Below the pieces are notes generated by a model. The model was given only the letters and a program-made list of their open reading frames with translations, ran no database searches and had not been told where the DNA came from. The position numbers and the translations under genes are program-made. From Streptomyces niveus (GTDB taxonomy: Bacteria; Actinomycetota; Actinomycetes; Streptomycetales; Streptomycetaceae), in NCBI RefSeq assembly GCF_002009175.1, contig NZ_CP018047.1:7307001-7371000 (forward strand): DNA of 64,000 nt. Direction: 5' to 3'. Position 1 is the stretch's first letter; each line of letters opens with the position of its first letter. This document shows, piece after piece, positions 42,919 to 52,492 of this stretch.

Positions 42919-44384
42919 CGTGCGGCCTCCGAGCCGTGCGACGACGAATCGGCCGCCGGTGCGCCGTACGACGGTGCGCCGTGCGACGGCGCGTCGAACA
43001 GGGCGCGCACGGCCGCCCCGCAGTAGAACCCCTGGCACCGGCCGCCCAGCGCCCTGGTCCGCCGGCGCAGCCCTTCCACGGAGGACGGCGGGATGTCAGC
43101 GGCGAGCGCGTCCCGGATCTCACCGCGCGTAACCCGCTCGCAGTGGCACACGATCGCCCCGTACGCCGGATCGGCCGCGATCAGTTCGGCGCGTTCGTAC
43201 GGACGGGGGAACGCCTCACCGAGGTTCGGCATCGTCACCGGTACGAGGTCGGCGGCCGTCCCCGGTTCGGCGCCCGCCTCCGACAGCAGGTCCACGACAT
43301 ACGCGGCGATCGCCATCGACGCGGTCAGCCCGGTCGACCGGATCCCGCCCACCGTGACGTACCGCTGTCCGGGGTGCGAGCGGATCATGTAGTCGTCGTG
43401 TTCGGTGGCCGCGCGCAGCCCCGCGTACACGGCGGTCACCTCCTCTTCGAGGAGATCCGGCATGATCCGCCTGCCCTTCTCCGTAAGGAAGGCGAGCCCT
43501 TCCGCCGTGGAACCGGTGGCGCGCTTGTCGTCCAGGTCCTCGGCGGTCGGGCCGAGCATCACGTTGCCGTACACGGTCGGCGACACCAGGACCCCCTTGC
43601 CGAGCGCCGTGGGAACCGGCAGCAGGATGTGCGTGAGAAGCCCGCGCGCGAGCTTGTCGAAGACCATCAGCTGACCGCGCCGCGGCGTCACCGAGAAATC
43701 GGTGTGGCCGAGCAGCCGGTCGAACTCGTCCGCGTACAGGCCCGCCGCGTTGACCAGCCATCGGGTGCGCAGCGGCCCGCGCCCGGTGGAGAGCCGGTGC
43801 GGGGAGCGCCGCGAGCCCTCACTCACGCCGTCCACACGGCAGTTGAGATGCAGGTCGACCCCGGCGCGTACCGCCTGGGTCGCGTACGCGAGCGTCGTCG
43901 TCCACGGACAGATGACGCTCTCGTCGGGGACTTCGAGCGCCCCCACCGCGCCCGGCCCCAGATGCGGCTCGCGGCGGCGCAGTTCGTCGGCGCAGACCGT
44001 CCGGGTGCGCCGGTACCCGTTGCGCGCCGCCTTGCGGGCCAGGGCGGGCAGGGTGGCGAGCTGTTCGTCGTCCCAGGCGACGAGCAGGGCGCCGATCGGC
44101 TCGACCGGGATGCCGCACTCCTCCGCGTACACGGCGAGCCTGTCCCGGCCCTCGCGCACGAGCCGGGCTTCGAGCGATCCGGGCACCGCGTCGAAACCGG
44201 TGTGCAGGATGGCCGTGTTGGCCTTCGACGTCCCGTCGCCGACATCGCCGGACGCCTCGACCAGGGCGGTACGCAGCGGATACCGGGCCAGTTCGCGGGC
44301 GATCGCCGCCCCGACGACCCCGGCGCCGACGACCGCCACGTCGTACACCTCGTCCGGCAGCGGCCCCGAGACGGTGACGGTCAT
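42915..44384 (-). CDS. GlpA-like FAD dehydrogenase with BFD [2Fe-2S] domain
   Basis: A 489-residue FAD-dependent dehydrogenase of the glycerol-3-phosphate dehydrogenase/DAO family: VAVVGAGVVGAAIARELARY at the start and GQRYVTVGGIRSTGLTAS at the C-terminal FAD site. A bacterioferritin-associated-ferredoxin-like domain follows, with IVCHCERVT and GRCQGFYC supplying four cysteines for a [2Fe-2S] cluster. This build is that of anaerobic GlpA. ATGA overlap with the FGGY kinase gene upstream and GTGA overlap with the oxidoreductase gene downstream. It probably oxidises a phosphorylated polyol made by the kinase (inference). Confidence 0.87.
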   Translation of the reverse strand: MTVTVSGPLPDEVYDVAVVGAGVVGAAIARELARYPLRTALVEASGDVGDGTSKANTAILHTGFDAVPGSLEARLVREGRDRLAVYAEECGIPVEPIGALLVAWDDEQLATLPALARKAARNGYRRTRTVCADELRRREPHLGPGAVGALEVPDESVICPWTTTLAYATQAVRAGVDLHLNCRVDGVSEGSRRSPHRLSTGRGPLRTRWLVNAAGLYADEFDRLLGHTDFSVTPRRGQLMVFDKLARGLLTHILLPVPTALGKGVLVSPTVYGNVMLGPTAEDLDDKRATGSTAEGLAFLTEKGRRIMPDLLEEEVTAVYAGLRAATEHDDYMIRSHPGQRYVTVGGIRSTGLTASMAIAAYVVDLLSEAGAEPGTAADLVPVTMPNLGEAFPRPYERAELIAADPAYGAIVCHCERVTRGEIRDALAADIPPSSVEGLRRRTRALGGRCQGFYCGAAVRALFDAPSHGAPSYGAPAADSSSHGSEAAR

Positions 44385-45886
44385 ACCGGGCCCGCCCGGC
44401 CGGCGGCCGGCAGGGCGGCGACGAGAGCGGCCACCTCCGTACGGAAGACGCCGAGCCGCTCGGCCGCCTCCGCCGCTCCGATCCTGGGCTCGAAGACCTT
44501 CTGGGGACGCCATCGGGGCGCGGCTCGCTCCACCGTCATACCGGGGTCGAGACCGAGCCGGGCGAGTGCGCCCACGCCCAGCGCGGTGGCGTCGGGCAAC
44601 GGGGAGAGCTCGACGGGCAGTTGCAGCAGATCGGCCTGTGTCTGCATCAGCAGGTCCGACCGGGTCAGCCCGCCGTCGACTCGCAGTGCCTCCAGGGGCG
44701 TGCCGGTGTCCTCGGCCACCGCGTCCGCCAGCGCGACGACCTGGGCGGCGATGCCCTCGCAGAGCGCCCGCACCAGATGTCCGGAGCCGGTCTCCAGACC
44801 GAGCCCCGTCATCGACCCCTTCGCGTCGCCGCGCCACCACGGCGCGGCGAGTCCGGCGAGCGACGGTACGAAGGTGACGCCCCCGCTGTCGGCGACGGAC
44901 GAGCCGACCCGGTCGAGGTCGTCGGCGCCGGAGATCACGCCGAGATCGCTCAGCCACCGCACGGCCGAGGCCGCCGTGTACACCTGCCCGTCGAGGCAGT
45001 AGCTGGTACGGCCGTCGAGCCGCCAGGCCACACAGCCGACCAGGCCGGTCCCGCTGCGCAGCGGACGCGCGCCGGTCTGCGCGAGGAGGAACGCCCCCGT
45101 GCCGTAGGTGCACTTGGCCGTCCCCGGCTCGGTCACGTTCTGGGCGAGCAGCGCCGCCTGCTGGTCGACGAGCAGGCCCGTCAGCGGGATCGGGTCGTCG
45201 CCGAAGGACGTCGTGACGCCGAACCGCCCGGCCGCGTCCACGACTTGGGGCAGCCGTTCGTCGCTCATCCCGAAGACGTCCAGGGCGGCGGGGGACCACT
45301 CGGCGGTGTCGAGGTCCAGCAGCTGGGTGCGCCCGGCCGTCGCCGCGTCGGTGACGAACTCGCCGGTCAACCGGTGGACGAGCCAGGAGTCGGAGGTCGT
45401 GACGACGCCTTCGCGGGTCAGGTTCCGGCGGATCCACGCCATCTTGGGCGCGGCGAAGTACGGCTCCAGCGGCAGACCGGTCAGCTCTCTCAACATCTCG
45501 TCGTGCGGGGCGAGTTCGGCGCAGACGGACGCGGCTCGCCGGTCCTGCCACACGATCGCGTCGGTCAGCGGCTCACCGGTGCGGGGGTCCCAGGCGAGCA
45601 CGGTCTCGCCCTGGTTGGCCAGTCCGACCGCCGCGACGGGTTCGCCGGCGTCGGCGAGCGCCAGGCGCCCCGCGTCGACCACCGAGGAGAGCAGCAGTGC
45701 GGGATCGGCCTCGACCAGTCCGCCGGAGCCGTAGCGCGGGGGCGCCGGCGCGGAGCCGCTGCCGATCACCCCGCGTTCCGGACAGATCACCAGCGCCTTG
45801 GTGGACGAGGTGCCCTGATCGACGGCGAGCACCGGCCGCGAGGCCGGGTCCACGGCGGTGCCGGGGGAGTGCTGAGCAGACGGCAT
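44381..45886 (-). CDS. FGGY-family carbohydrate kinase
   Basis: A 501-residue kinase of the FGGY family, which phosphorylates sugars or polyols. The phosphate-1 motif is VLAVDQGTSSTKAL, the middle GTGAFLLAQTG and the ADP motif VDGGLTRSDLLMQTQADLL are all intact and closest in pattern to glycerol kinase. A different substrate is likely, since housekeeping glpK normally sits beside a glycerol facilitator, absent here. The ATG at 45886 starts a short tail of about 18 residues before the core. It is the first gene of the minus-strand unit, converging on the sugar uptake operon. Confidence 0.88.
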   Translation of the reverse strand: MPSAQHSPGTAVDPASRPVLAVDQGTSSTKALVICPERGVIGSGSAPAPPRYGSGGLVEADPALLLSSVVDAGRLALADAGEPVAAVGLANQGETVLAWDPRTGEPLTDAIVWQDRRAASVCAELAPHDEMLRELTGLPLEPYFAAPKMAWIRRNLTREGVVTTSDSWLVHRLTGEFVTDAATAGRTQLLDLDTAEWSPAALDVFGMSDERLPQVVDAAGRFGVTTSFGDDPIPLTGLLVDQQAALLAQNVTEPGTAKCTYGTGAFLLAQTGARPLRSGTGLVGCVAWRLDGRTSYCLDGQVYTAASAVRWLSDLGVISGADDLDRVGSSVADSGGVTFVPSLAGLAAPWWRGDAKGSMTGLGLETGSGHLVRALCEGIAAQVVALADAVAEDTGTPLEALRVDGGLTRSDLLMQTQADLLQLPVELSPLPDATALGVGALARLGLDPGMTVERAAPRWRPQKVFEPRIGAAEAAERLGVFRTEVAALVAALPAAGRAGPV

Positions 45887-46144
45887 GTCACGTTCTTCGG
45901 TTCGGAGGCCGGTGATCGTCCGATCACTGAGCGAAAGGGTGGCGCGGCCCGCCTGCGACGTCAAGGTCACGACATGCACTCAGGGTTGCCTAAGATCAGC
46001 AAAGTGTTCAAAGGTCGTCGCATTGGCCCCTACACTGATCGCCGAGTAACAGCGGAGTGTCACTGAGTAGCGTGATTCTCGGGTGCCGGGATGTGAACTA
46101 CACCGGAAAGAGGCGGAGTTGCGGGAGAATCGGGCGGAGGGTCC

Positions 46145-47143
46145 GTGAGCGATCGCTTTCGTCCGCTCTACCACCCAGCGGGACATGACAGCGAACTCCG
46201 GGCGGCCGTCCAGGAATTGCGCACCGGGCGCTGGCTGTCGATGCGCGACCTCCTCGACGGCACACACGGCTGGGCGTCGTGGACCCGTCGCACACAGGTG
46301 CTCGCCGCGGTCGCCGCCGGCTCCGACACCGTGCACACCTGGCTGACCGAGGAGCCGGGGAACGAGGCCGCCGTCGTCATGCAGACACGTGTAACGGTCG
46401 AGCGCGCCCTGCGCGCGCACCGCGACAACCACGCCCGGACGACCGATCTGTGGCAGCAGGCGTGGGAGGCGTGCGGCACCACCGCGCGGCTGGTCCCGGC
46501 CGACCCCGTCCCCTGGGTCTGTCTGCTCGCGCTCGCCCAACTCGACGGCAAGCAGCGGATGGAGGAGAACCGGCTGGCGCCACCGGGACCGATGCTCTTC
46601 CCCGGCCCGTGGGCCCTGCTCGCCGAGGCCGACAAACGCGATCCGGGCAACCGCGAGGCGTACCACCGGATGCTCCAGTTCGTGTACGCCCGCAGGTCCG
46701 ACGGCTCGCTGTCCGAGGCGGTCAACTTCGTCCAGTGGGCTGCGTCCTCCGCCTCCGAGGGGTCGGCGCTCCAGGCGCTGCCGCTCTTCGTGCGGGTCGA
46801 GCGGTACCGCAGGGAGGGCGGCAACGAGAAGGCGCTGGACCTGCACTGGGTCACCGAGGACGCCACGAGGGACGCGCTGCGGGCACTGCACATCTGGTTC
46901 GACCACTCCGTGGCCGCCGAGAACTCGCTGCTGGACCTCAACTATCTGGCGCACGCACTCTGGGGATCGCTCCAACTGGCCGAGGCGGCAAGGGTGTTCG
47001 AGGCGCTGGGGCCGTACTACACCCCCCTGCCGTGGTCCTACCGCGCCCGGAGACCGAACGACACCGCACAGGTCGAGGAGGTGTTCGCCCGCGCCCGCGC
47101 CCGCTGCTTCTCCGCCGCCCGCGAGCGGAAGTCGGAGACCTAG
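46145..47143 (+). CDS. Conserved hypothetical protein
   Basis: A 332-residue soluble protein, mostly helical and likely formed of TPR-like hairpins (TWLTEEPGNEAAVVMQTRVTVERALRAHRDNHA; then PWALLAEADKRDPGNREAYHRML). I know no defined function for it; relatives occur in Streptomyces. The GTG at 46145 follows a good GGAGG-containing site. It is divergent from the FGGY kinase gene with a 258-base gap and followed by the permease after 96 bases. Confidence 0.7.
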   Translation: MSDRFRPLYHPAGHDSELRAAVQELRTGRWLSMRDLLDGTHGWASWTRRTQVLAAVAAGSDTVHTWLTEEPGNEAAVVMQTRVTVERALRAHRDNHARTTDLWQQAWEACGTTARLVPADPVPWVCLLALAQLDGKQRMEENRLAPPGPMLFPGPWALLAEADKRDPGNREAYHRMLQFVYARRSDGSLSEAVNFVQWAASSASEGSALQALPLFVRVERYRREGGNEKALDLHWVTEDATRDALRALHIWFDHSVAAENSLLDLNYLAHALWGSLQLAEAARVFEALGPYYTPLPWSYRARRPNDTAQVEEVFARARARCFSAARERKSET

Positions 47144-47239
47144 GGCCCGCTCCAGGCCCTGCCGCGCCCCGCGCCGTCAGGCTCCCGCCGCACCTTCCCG
47201 TGACTCTCCTCGAAACTCTCCGTACCCGGAGGTACTGCC

Positions 47240-48763
47240 ATGTCCGTCTCCCCACCGGCCTGGTCGAAGCCGGATTCAGCTCCGCAGCAGGATGAAGAAG
47301 AACGGCTGAGGGAACTCGGTTATCAGCCGGTACTCGCCCGCAGGATGGGCGGTTTCGGCAATTTCGCCATCAGCTTCTCGGTGATCTCGATCCTCTCGGG
47401 ATGCATGACCCTGTACGGCTTCGGGCTCATTACCGGCGGTCCCGCCGTGATGCTCTGGGGCTGGATCGGCGTCGGGCTCTTCGTGCTCTGCATAGGCATG
47501 GCGCTGGCGGAGGTGACCAGCGCCTATCCCACGTCCGGGGCCCTCTACTACATGGCCGACCGGCTCGGCGGACGCAAGTGGGGCTGGTACACCGGCTGGC
47601 TGAACCTGCTCGGACTACTGGGCGCGATCGCCGGAATCGACTACGGCGCGGCCCTGTTCACCGGTGCGTTCCTCAACCTCCAGTGGGGATTCGACCCCAC
47701 GCCGGGCTGGACCATGGTCATCTTCATGTGCATCCTGCTGCTGCACGCGACGCTGAACCTGTTCGGTGTCCGCCTGGTCAGCGTCCTCAACTCGATCAGC
47801 GTCTGGTGGCACCTCGGCGGTGTCGCCCTGATCGTCGGCATCCTCGCGGTCGTCCCCAAGAACCACCAGTCGCCCGAGTTCGTCTTCACCCAGTTCGTCA
47901 ACGAGACCGGTTGGGAGAACCCGATCTATGTGGCCGCGATCGGTCTGCTGCTCGCCCAGTACACCTTCTGCGGCTACGACGCGTCCGCGCATCTCTCCGA
48001 GGAGACGTCGAACGCCTCCGTCTCCGCCGCACGCGGCATCGTGCGCGCCATCTGGGTCTCCTGGATCGCCGGTTTCGCGCTCCTCGCCGGTCTGACCTTC
48101 GCGATCCAGGACTACGCGGCGACGAGCGGCGCCGCCGTGCCGCCCGCGCAGATCTTCATCGACGTCCTGGGCACCAACGGCGCCAGCGCACTTCTGCTTG
48201 TCGTGATCATGGCGCAACTCTTCTGCGGCAACGCCGAGGTGGCTGCCGCCAGCCGTATGGTGTTCGCCTTCAGCCGGGACAACGCCCTGCCCGGTTCGGC
48301 GCTGTGGCGGCGCGTCAGCAGCCGTACGCAGACGCCGGTGCCCGCCGTATGGCTGTCGGTCGGCTTCGCGTGTCTGCTCGCCGTGCCGTCGCTGTACTCG
48401 CCGACCGCGTACGGCGCCGTGACGGCGATCAACGTCATCGGCATCACGCCCGCCTACGCGATCCCGATCTATCTGAAGCTGCGCGCCGGCGACCGCTTCC
48501 AGCCCGGCCCCTGGACGCTGGGCCGGTGGAGCAAGCCGATCGGCTGGATCGCCGTCGTCTGGGTCGCGATCGTCACCGTGATCTTCTGTCTGCCGCAGAA
48601 GAACCCGGTCACCACGGACACCATGAACTACGCGGTGATCGCACTGGCCGTGGTGCTCGCCCTGGCCACCGCCTGGTGGTACGCGGCGCGGGGCTCGTAC
48701 AGCACACCGCAGTCGTACGGCAACGCCCGCGAGCAGTCCGAGATCTCCGAGGGGATCGTGTAG
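47240..48763 (+). CDS. APC-family amino acid permease
   Basis: A 507-residue transporter with about 12 membrane helices, of the amino acid-choline transporter/GABA permease subgroup. Typical parts are ARRMGGFGNFAISFSVISILSG, the YPTSGALYYM loop and YASG-like CGYDASAHLSEET, and ACLLAVPSLY. It imports an amino acid or amine by proton symport. A GGAGG site lies 8 bases before the ATG. It ends before a bidirectional terminator. The exact substrate (for example GABA) is not readable from sequence. Confidence 0.9.
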   Translation: MSVSPPAWSKPDSAPQQDEEERLRELGYQPVLARRMGGFGNFAISFSVISILSGCMTLYGFGLITGGPAVMLWGWIGVGLFVLCIGMALAEVTSAYPTSGALYYMADRLGGRKWGWYTGWLNLLGLLGAIAGIDYGAALFTGAFLNLQWGFDPTPGWTMVIFMCILLLHATLNLFGVRLVSVLNSISVWWHLGGVALIVGILAVVPKNHQSPEFVFTQFVNETGWENPIYVAAIGLLLAQYTFCGYDASAHLSEETSNASVSAARGIVRAIWVSWIAGFALLAGLTFAIQDYAATSGAAVPPAQIFIDVLGTNGASALLLVVIMAQLFCGNAEVAAASRMVFAFSRDNALPGSALWRRVSSRTQTPVPAVWLSVGFACLLAVPSLYSPTAYGAVTAINVIGITPAYAIPIYLKLRAGDRFQPGPWTLGRWSKPIGWIAVVWVAIVTVIFCLPQKNPVTTDTMNYAVIALAVVLALATAWWYAARGSYSTPQSYGNAREQSEISEGIV

Positions 48764-48779
48764 GGCGACGCGTACGACC

Positions 48780-48829
48780 ACGTCCTCGGTACGGAGGCGA
48801 CGCCGACTCCGCCTCCGTGCCGAGGACGT
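48780..48829. terminator. Bidirectional terminator
   Basis: A 20-bp stem (ACGTCCTCGGTACGGAGGCG with its complement, one G-T position) around a 10-base loop. It lies between the convergent permease and chitosanase genes, suited to stop both transcripts. Confidence 0.8.
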
Positions 48830-48879
48830 ACGCACTGAGGGCGCTAGTACAGAGAGCGCGTCCGTAACGAGAACGCCCG

Positions 48880-49641
48880 TCAGTCCTCCTGAAGGAACTT
48901 CCTGGCCAGCTCGCTGCCCAGCCGCACCGCCGACGACCGGCTCTCGATCGGCGTGACCTCGGAGTCCTTGAACAGGATGTACGTCACCCCGGAGGGGACA
49001 CCGCCCCGCGCGGGATCGGGATCGATCCCCAGCGAGAGCGCCGCGGCGTACGACGCCTCCCCGACGAGCCCGCTCGGCCCCGTGTCGCCCACCACCGCGT
49101 ACTCCACCCGGTCCTCGTGGACGACCGCCGCGACACCGCCGCCCCGGATGCCGGACGCGGCGTGGTCCCAGGTCCGGCTCGGCGCCGGCACCACGACGTA
49201 CGGCACCTCCTCCGCGTTCAGCGGCTCGCCGTCCGACTGACGGAAGGCCGTGTCCCCGTGGAACCCGGGGTCCGTCTTCTTGTTGCAGCGGGTGGTGACC
49301 TGCCCGTCGCAGTCGACGTCCAGGTCGGCCTTCCAGAACACGGCGCCCTTCCTGCCGCAGACGGGGACGTCGGCGGGTCTGCCCCGGTCGGTCCGGTAGA
49401 GGCCCTTCGATACGCGTGAGCAGTCCTCGGCCTTCGCGCGCAGCGCCGCCGCCGTGACCGTGCCCTCCAGCCGGGGCGAGCCGTCGGTGGCCGGCGGTCC
49501 CGGCGCCCGCGAGCCGGGTACGGGCGGTGGCGGCAGATGTGTCGTGTCGAGCGCCCTCGCGGGGTGCGCGGAGGCGGGCAGCGCCGAAGCGGTGACCAGT
49601 ACGGCGCCGACGGCGGCGTAGAGACGCGAACTGTGGTGCAC
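48880..49641 (-). CDS. Secreted GH75 chitosanase
   Basis: A 253-residue secreted chitosanase that cleaves chitosan endolytically. A signal peptide (about 1-25, ALPASA) and a proline-rich linker precede the GH75 domain. The family-defining VDCDGQVTTRCNKKTDP and the acid pair in VVGDTGPSGLVGEAS are present: an Asp and a Glu nine residues apart, the spacing known for catalytic residues in fungal GH75 enzymes. The start is GTG with AAAGGGA upstream. It is the only gene for chitosan use in the window. Confidence 0.9.
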   Translation of the reverse strand: MHHSSRLYAAVGAVLVTASALPASAHPARALDTTHLPPPPVPGSRAPGPPATDGSPRLEGTVTAAALRAKAEDCSRVSKGLYRTDRGRPADVPVCGRKGAVFWKADLDVDCDGQVTTRCNKKTDPGFHGDTAFRQSDGEPLNAEEVPYVVVPAPSRTWDHAASGIRGGGVAAVVHEDRVEYAVVGDTGPSGLVGEASYAAALSLGIDPDPARGGVPSGVTYILFKDSEVTPIESRSSAVRLGSELARKFLQED

Positions 49642-49674
49642 GGAGACGTTCCCTTTCGGGTTCTCGAAGGCGCC

Positions 49675-50157
49675 TTACGGCCTGTCCTCGCGGCTCTCTA
49701 TGAAGAGAGCCAGCCGGCCGAGGAAGATCCGCTGCCCCGTCACCAGCAGCTCCACGGCATCCTCCAGAGGAAACCAGCCGAGCCGGTCGAGCTCCGGGAA
49801 CTCCCGCTCGACGCCCGACCCGCGCGGCCACTCCATCGTGAACGTGCCGGGTACGGCGAGCGCGGGATCGAAGTCCGCCTCGACGGCCCATACGGTGACG
49901 GTCTTGCCGCCCGACTGGCGGGTCTCGCCCAGCGGCTCCCGGTGCCCGGCGGGCGGAGGATGGCCCACCTCCTCCTCGAACTCCCGGTCGGCGGCGTCCT
50001 CGGGAGTCTCGTCGGGGCCGTACTCACCCTTGGGGATCGACCACGCGGCCCGGCTGCGCCCCGCCCAGAACGGGCCGCCCATGTGTCCGACGAGCACTTC
50101 CGTGCCCGCGTCCGTGACCCGGTACAGAAGGAGTCCCGCGCTTCGCTTCCCTGACAT
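49675..50157 (-). CDS. Nudix hydrolase
   Basis: A 160-residue Nudix protein. The Nudix box is GEYGPDETPEDAADREFEEEVG, here residues about 44-65, with all metal-binding glutamates. It begins MSGKRSAGLLLYR and has an internal WSIPKGEY segment. This type cleaves dinucleoside polyphosphates or other nucleoside diphosphate derivatives. The ATG at 50157 is preferred over one 12 codons earlier. It runs 33 bases upstream of the chitosanase on the same strand; a shared function is unlikely. Confidence 0.87.
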   Translation of the reverse strand: MSGKRSAGLLLYRVTDAGTEVLVGHMGGPFWAGRSRAAWSIPKGEYGPDETPEDAADREFEEEVGHPPPAGHREPLGETRQSGGKTVTVWAVEADFDPALAVPGTFTMEWPRGSGVEREFPELDRLGWFPLEDAVELLVTGQRIFLGRLALFIESREDRP

Positions 50158-50377
50158 CACGTCAGTCTGTGGGGGGTCGCGCGGGGTCGCCATCGGGGGA
50201 GCGCATGCGGGGCAGCAGGCCGCTGCGGAGCCGACCCTGAAACCGGCTCCGAAGCCGACCCCGAAGGTAAAGAGAGAGTAATGGGAACGTAATGGGAGTC
50301 TCGAAGCGTTACGGGGGTAGACGTAGTCCGAGGCCCTTCAGCGGGGCCGTCGGTGTCATCGAAGCGCAGGAGACGGC

Positions 50378-50527
50378 ATGCCCGGAATCATCGACCGCAT
50401 CAAGGCCTTCACCCGTAGTCCGCAGGGGCAGCGCGTGATCGGTCAGGCACGCGCGGCCTCGTCGGACCCGAGGAAGCGCGAACAGGCCCGCCGCCTGTTC
50501 GGAAAGCTGCGTGGAGGCAGGCGCTGA
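50378..50527 (+). CDS. 49-residue conserved small protein
   Basis: An open frame with an AGGAGA ribosome site five bases before the ATG, encoding 49 residues: MPGIIDRIKAFTRSPQG followed by a helical, basic part ending LRGGRR. It looks like a short amphipathic or alpha-helical protein. Streptomyces genomes carry similar small proteins (my recall, unchecked). The terminator just after it supports real transcription. Function unknown. It is below the usual size cut-off of gene finders. Confidence 0.75.
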   Translation: MPGIIDRIKAFTRSPQGQRVIGQARAASSDPRKREQARRLFGKLRGGRR

Positions 50528-50558
50528 CCACGACTTAACCGGAGCGGTACCCGCGCAC

Positions 50559-50595
50559 GGCAGGGCCCGGCCTCACGATGAGGCCGGACCCTGCC
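50559..50595. terminator. Bidirectional terminator
   Basis: A 17-bp stem (GGCAGGGCCCGGCCTCA against its complement, one mismatch) around CGA. It is between the small-protein gene and the convergent beta-helix gene. Strong by base content. Confidence 0.8.
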
Positions 50596-50641
50596 CACGG
50601 GTGCCGGTTGCGTGGCCGACGCCTGCGGCGGGGCGGTGCGG

Positions 50642-52429
50642 TCAGGGGAACTGGACCACGACCGAGGGGACGGTCGACGTCCCGGACGTGGGTTCGCCGA
50701 TGTCGTTGATCACCCGCTCGTACTGGCCCTGCCCGCCGAGCGAGACGACCAGCAGATGGTGGAACTTCACGCCGGGTTTGACCGGCGCCGAGAAGCCGTT
50801 GTGCTGCTGGATCGTGGGATCGACGTTGTAGTAGCAGTAACTGCCCATCCCCCAGCCCTCGTGCTGGTCGACCGATTCGTCGACCCGGTAGGCGGAGTAG
50901 CCCTTCGTGTCGCCGTTCTGGATCGCCGCCTGGTTGGGCGCGTCGTACGCCTTCTCGTTCTGGAAGAAGATCGTCCGGCCGCGTTCGCCGTACCACTCGA
51001 CGTCGTATTTGTTGAAGTGTTCGACGAACAGGCCGGTCGCCAGGACGTCGTCACCGTTCACCCGTACACCGAAGTCGGCCCTGTTGGTCTCCCAGCCGAC
51101 CCCGTCACCGTGGTCCGCCCGCCACACCCAGGTGTGATCGACGATCGTGTCGTCGCTGTTGATCACCATGCTGGTGGTGGCCTTGCCGGGACCGGCGCCG
51201 CCGATCCGGATGAAGACGTCCTGGACCGTGGTCGGGTTGGCCGCGTGGTCGGCGGACGATCCCTCGGGGCCGACCTCCAGCAGCGTCTCGGAGTTGACCG
51301 GACCGGCGTCGATCAGGAAGCCGGCCAGCTTCACCCCGTCCACATCGGCGACCTTCATCGCCGTCACCCCGTTGTCGGGAATCACCGTGGCGAGGCCGAG
51401 ACCGAGGACGACCGTGTCGGCACGGTTGACGTTGATCGTCTCGTCCACGTGGTACACGCCGGGTGTGAACAGCAGATTGAGGCCCTGGTCGAGCGCGGCG
51501 TTGATGGTCTGCGCCGTCGCGCCGGGCTTGACCACGTAGAACTGGTTCAGGTCGATGGACGACCCCGCGGGTGCCCCGCTGTCCCAGGTCACCCCGCGCG
51601 CGTTCACGCGCTTCTCCGGTACGAACACCTTGTAGGTGTCGCCGTCCAGGTAGAGGAACGGCTTCTCGCGGGAGGTGGGGGTGGTCTCCAGCGTGGTGTA
51701 CGGAGGGTCGGGGAAGCTCTGCGCGGGCGCGCCCTCCACACCGGAGAACGTCATGTTCCACACGGCGTTCTGCCAGCCGCCGACCGAGCTGTCGCGGGTG
51801 TACCACTGCTGCTGGGAGTACGGGCCCACGCTGCCGTCGACCTTGCTGTCGGCGATGTAGCCGCCGCTGGCCCAGCCGTATCCGTCGGGCGCCAGGTTGA
51901 GCCCGCCCTTGACGTGCATCCGGCGGAACGGGGCGGCCTGTGAGACGGCCCAGCGGTTCGTGCCGTTGACCGGGTTGAGCGACAGGTTCTCGGCCGAGCG
52001 CCAGAAGTTCTGGGTGGCGTTGCCGTTGAACCAGCCGGCGTCCACGGTCACGTCGCCGTTGATGCTGACGTCGTCGGGCGACAGCCCGAGACCGGAGATC
52101 GAGGTGTAGAAGCCGAGTTGGGCGTTCAGGCCGTTGTACGTGCCCGGCTTGAACAGGAACTGGTAGCGGCCGGAGCCGAACTGGGCCGACTCCTGCTGCT
52201 CGAAGACCTCGTCGAGCTTGCCCTGGATGTTCGGCGTCGAAGGGTCGAACACGATCACGTTGGGGCCGAGATCGCCGCCGCCCTCGATCGGGTCGGCGTG
52301 CGCGGGGCTGCTCGGGACGAAGGCCAGCAGGGTCGCGGCCAGAGTGGCGGCGAGTGTCGCGGCCAGTCCGCGGCGGGAGGGTCCTGAGGTGCCGCGGAGC
52401 GTTGGAGAGTCGATGGGGGGAGCGTGCAC
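50642..52429 (-). CDS. Secreted right-handed beta-helix protein
   Basis: A 595-residue secreted protein with a long signal (AATLAATLLAFVPSSPAHA). Repeating strands such as VRVNGDDVLATGLFVEHFNKYDVEWYGE and NADTVVLGLGLATVIPDNG-type motifs mark a pectate-lyase/glucanase-like beta-helix. The family is sometimes loosely annotated as adenylyl cyclase, which I see no reason to accept. A polysaccharide-degrading role is likely. The start is ambiguous: an ATG at 52435 is only two bases after AGGAG, whereas the GTG at 52429 has eight, so I prefer the GTG. A LacI-type palindrome lies upstream. Confidence 0.8.
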   Translation of the reverse strand: MHAPPIDSPTLRGTSGPSRRGLAATLAATLAATLLAFVPSSPAHADPIEGGGDLGPNVIVFDPSTPNIQGKLDEVFEQQESAQFGSGRYQFLFKPGTYNGLNAQLGFYTSISGLGLSPDDVSINGDVTVDAGWFNGNATQNFWRSAENLSLNPVNGTNRWAVSQAAPFRRMHVKGGLNLAPDGYGWASGGYIADSKVDGSVGPYSQQQWYTRDSSVGGWQNAVWNMTFSGVEGAPAQSFPDPPYTTLETTPTSREKPFLYLDGDTYKVFVPEKRVNARGVTWDSGAPAGSSIDLNQFYVVKPGATAQTINAALDQGLNLLFTPGVYHVDETINVNRADTVVLGLGLATVIPDNGVTAMKVADVDGVKLAGFLIDAGPVNSETLLEVGPEGSSADHAANPTTVQDVFIRIGGAGPGKATTSMVINSDDTIVDHTWVWRADHGDGVGWETNRADFGVRVNGDDVLATGLFVEHFNKYDVEWYGERGRTIFFQNEKAYDAPNQAAIQNGDTKGYSAYRVDESVDQHEGWGMGSYCYYNVDPTIQQHNGFSAPVKPGVKFHHLLVVSLGGQGQYERVINDIGEPTSGTSTVPSVVVQFP

Positions 52430-52492
52430 GGGCATCTCTCCTGAGTCGTGAACGGTGGGGGGAACACCTCGAGAGCCCTCCGTGAATCTCCG

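Noticed and set aside
50642..52429. Adenylyl cyclase annotation often attached to this beta-helix family
   Set aside because: No cyclase motif is visible; the repeats are of beta-helix type and the protein is exported.
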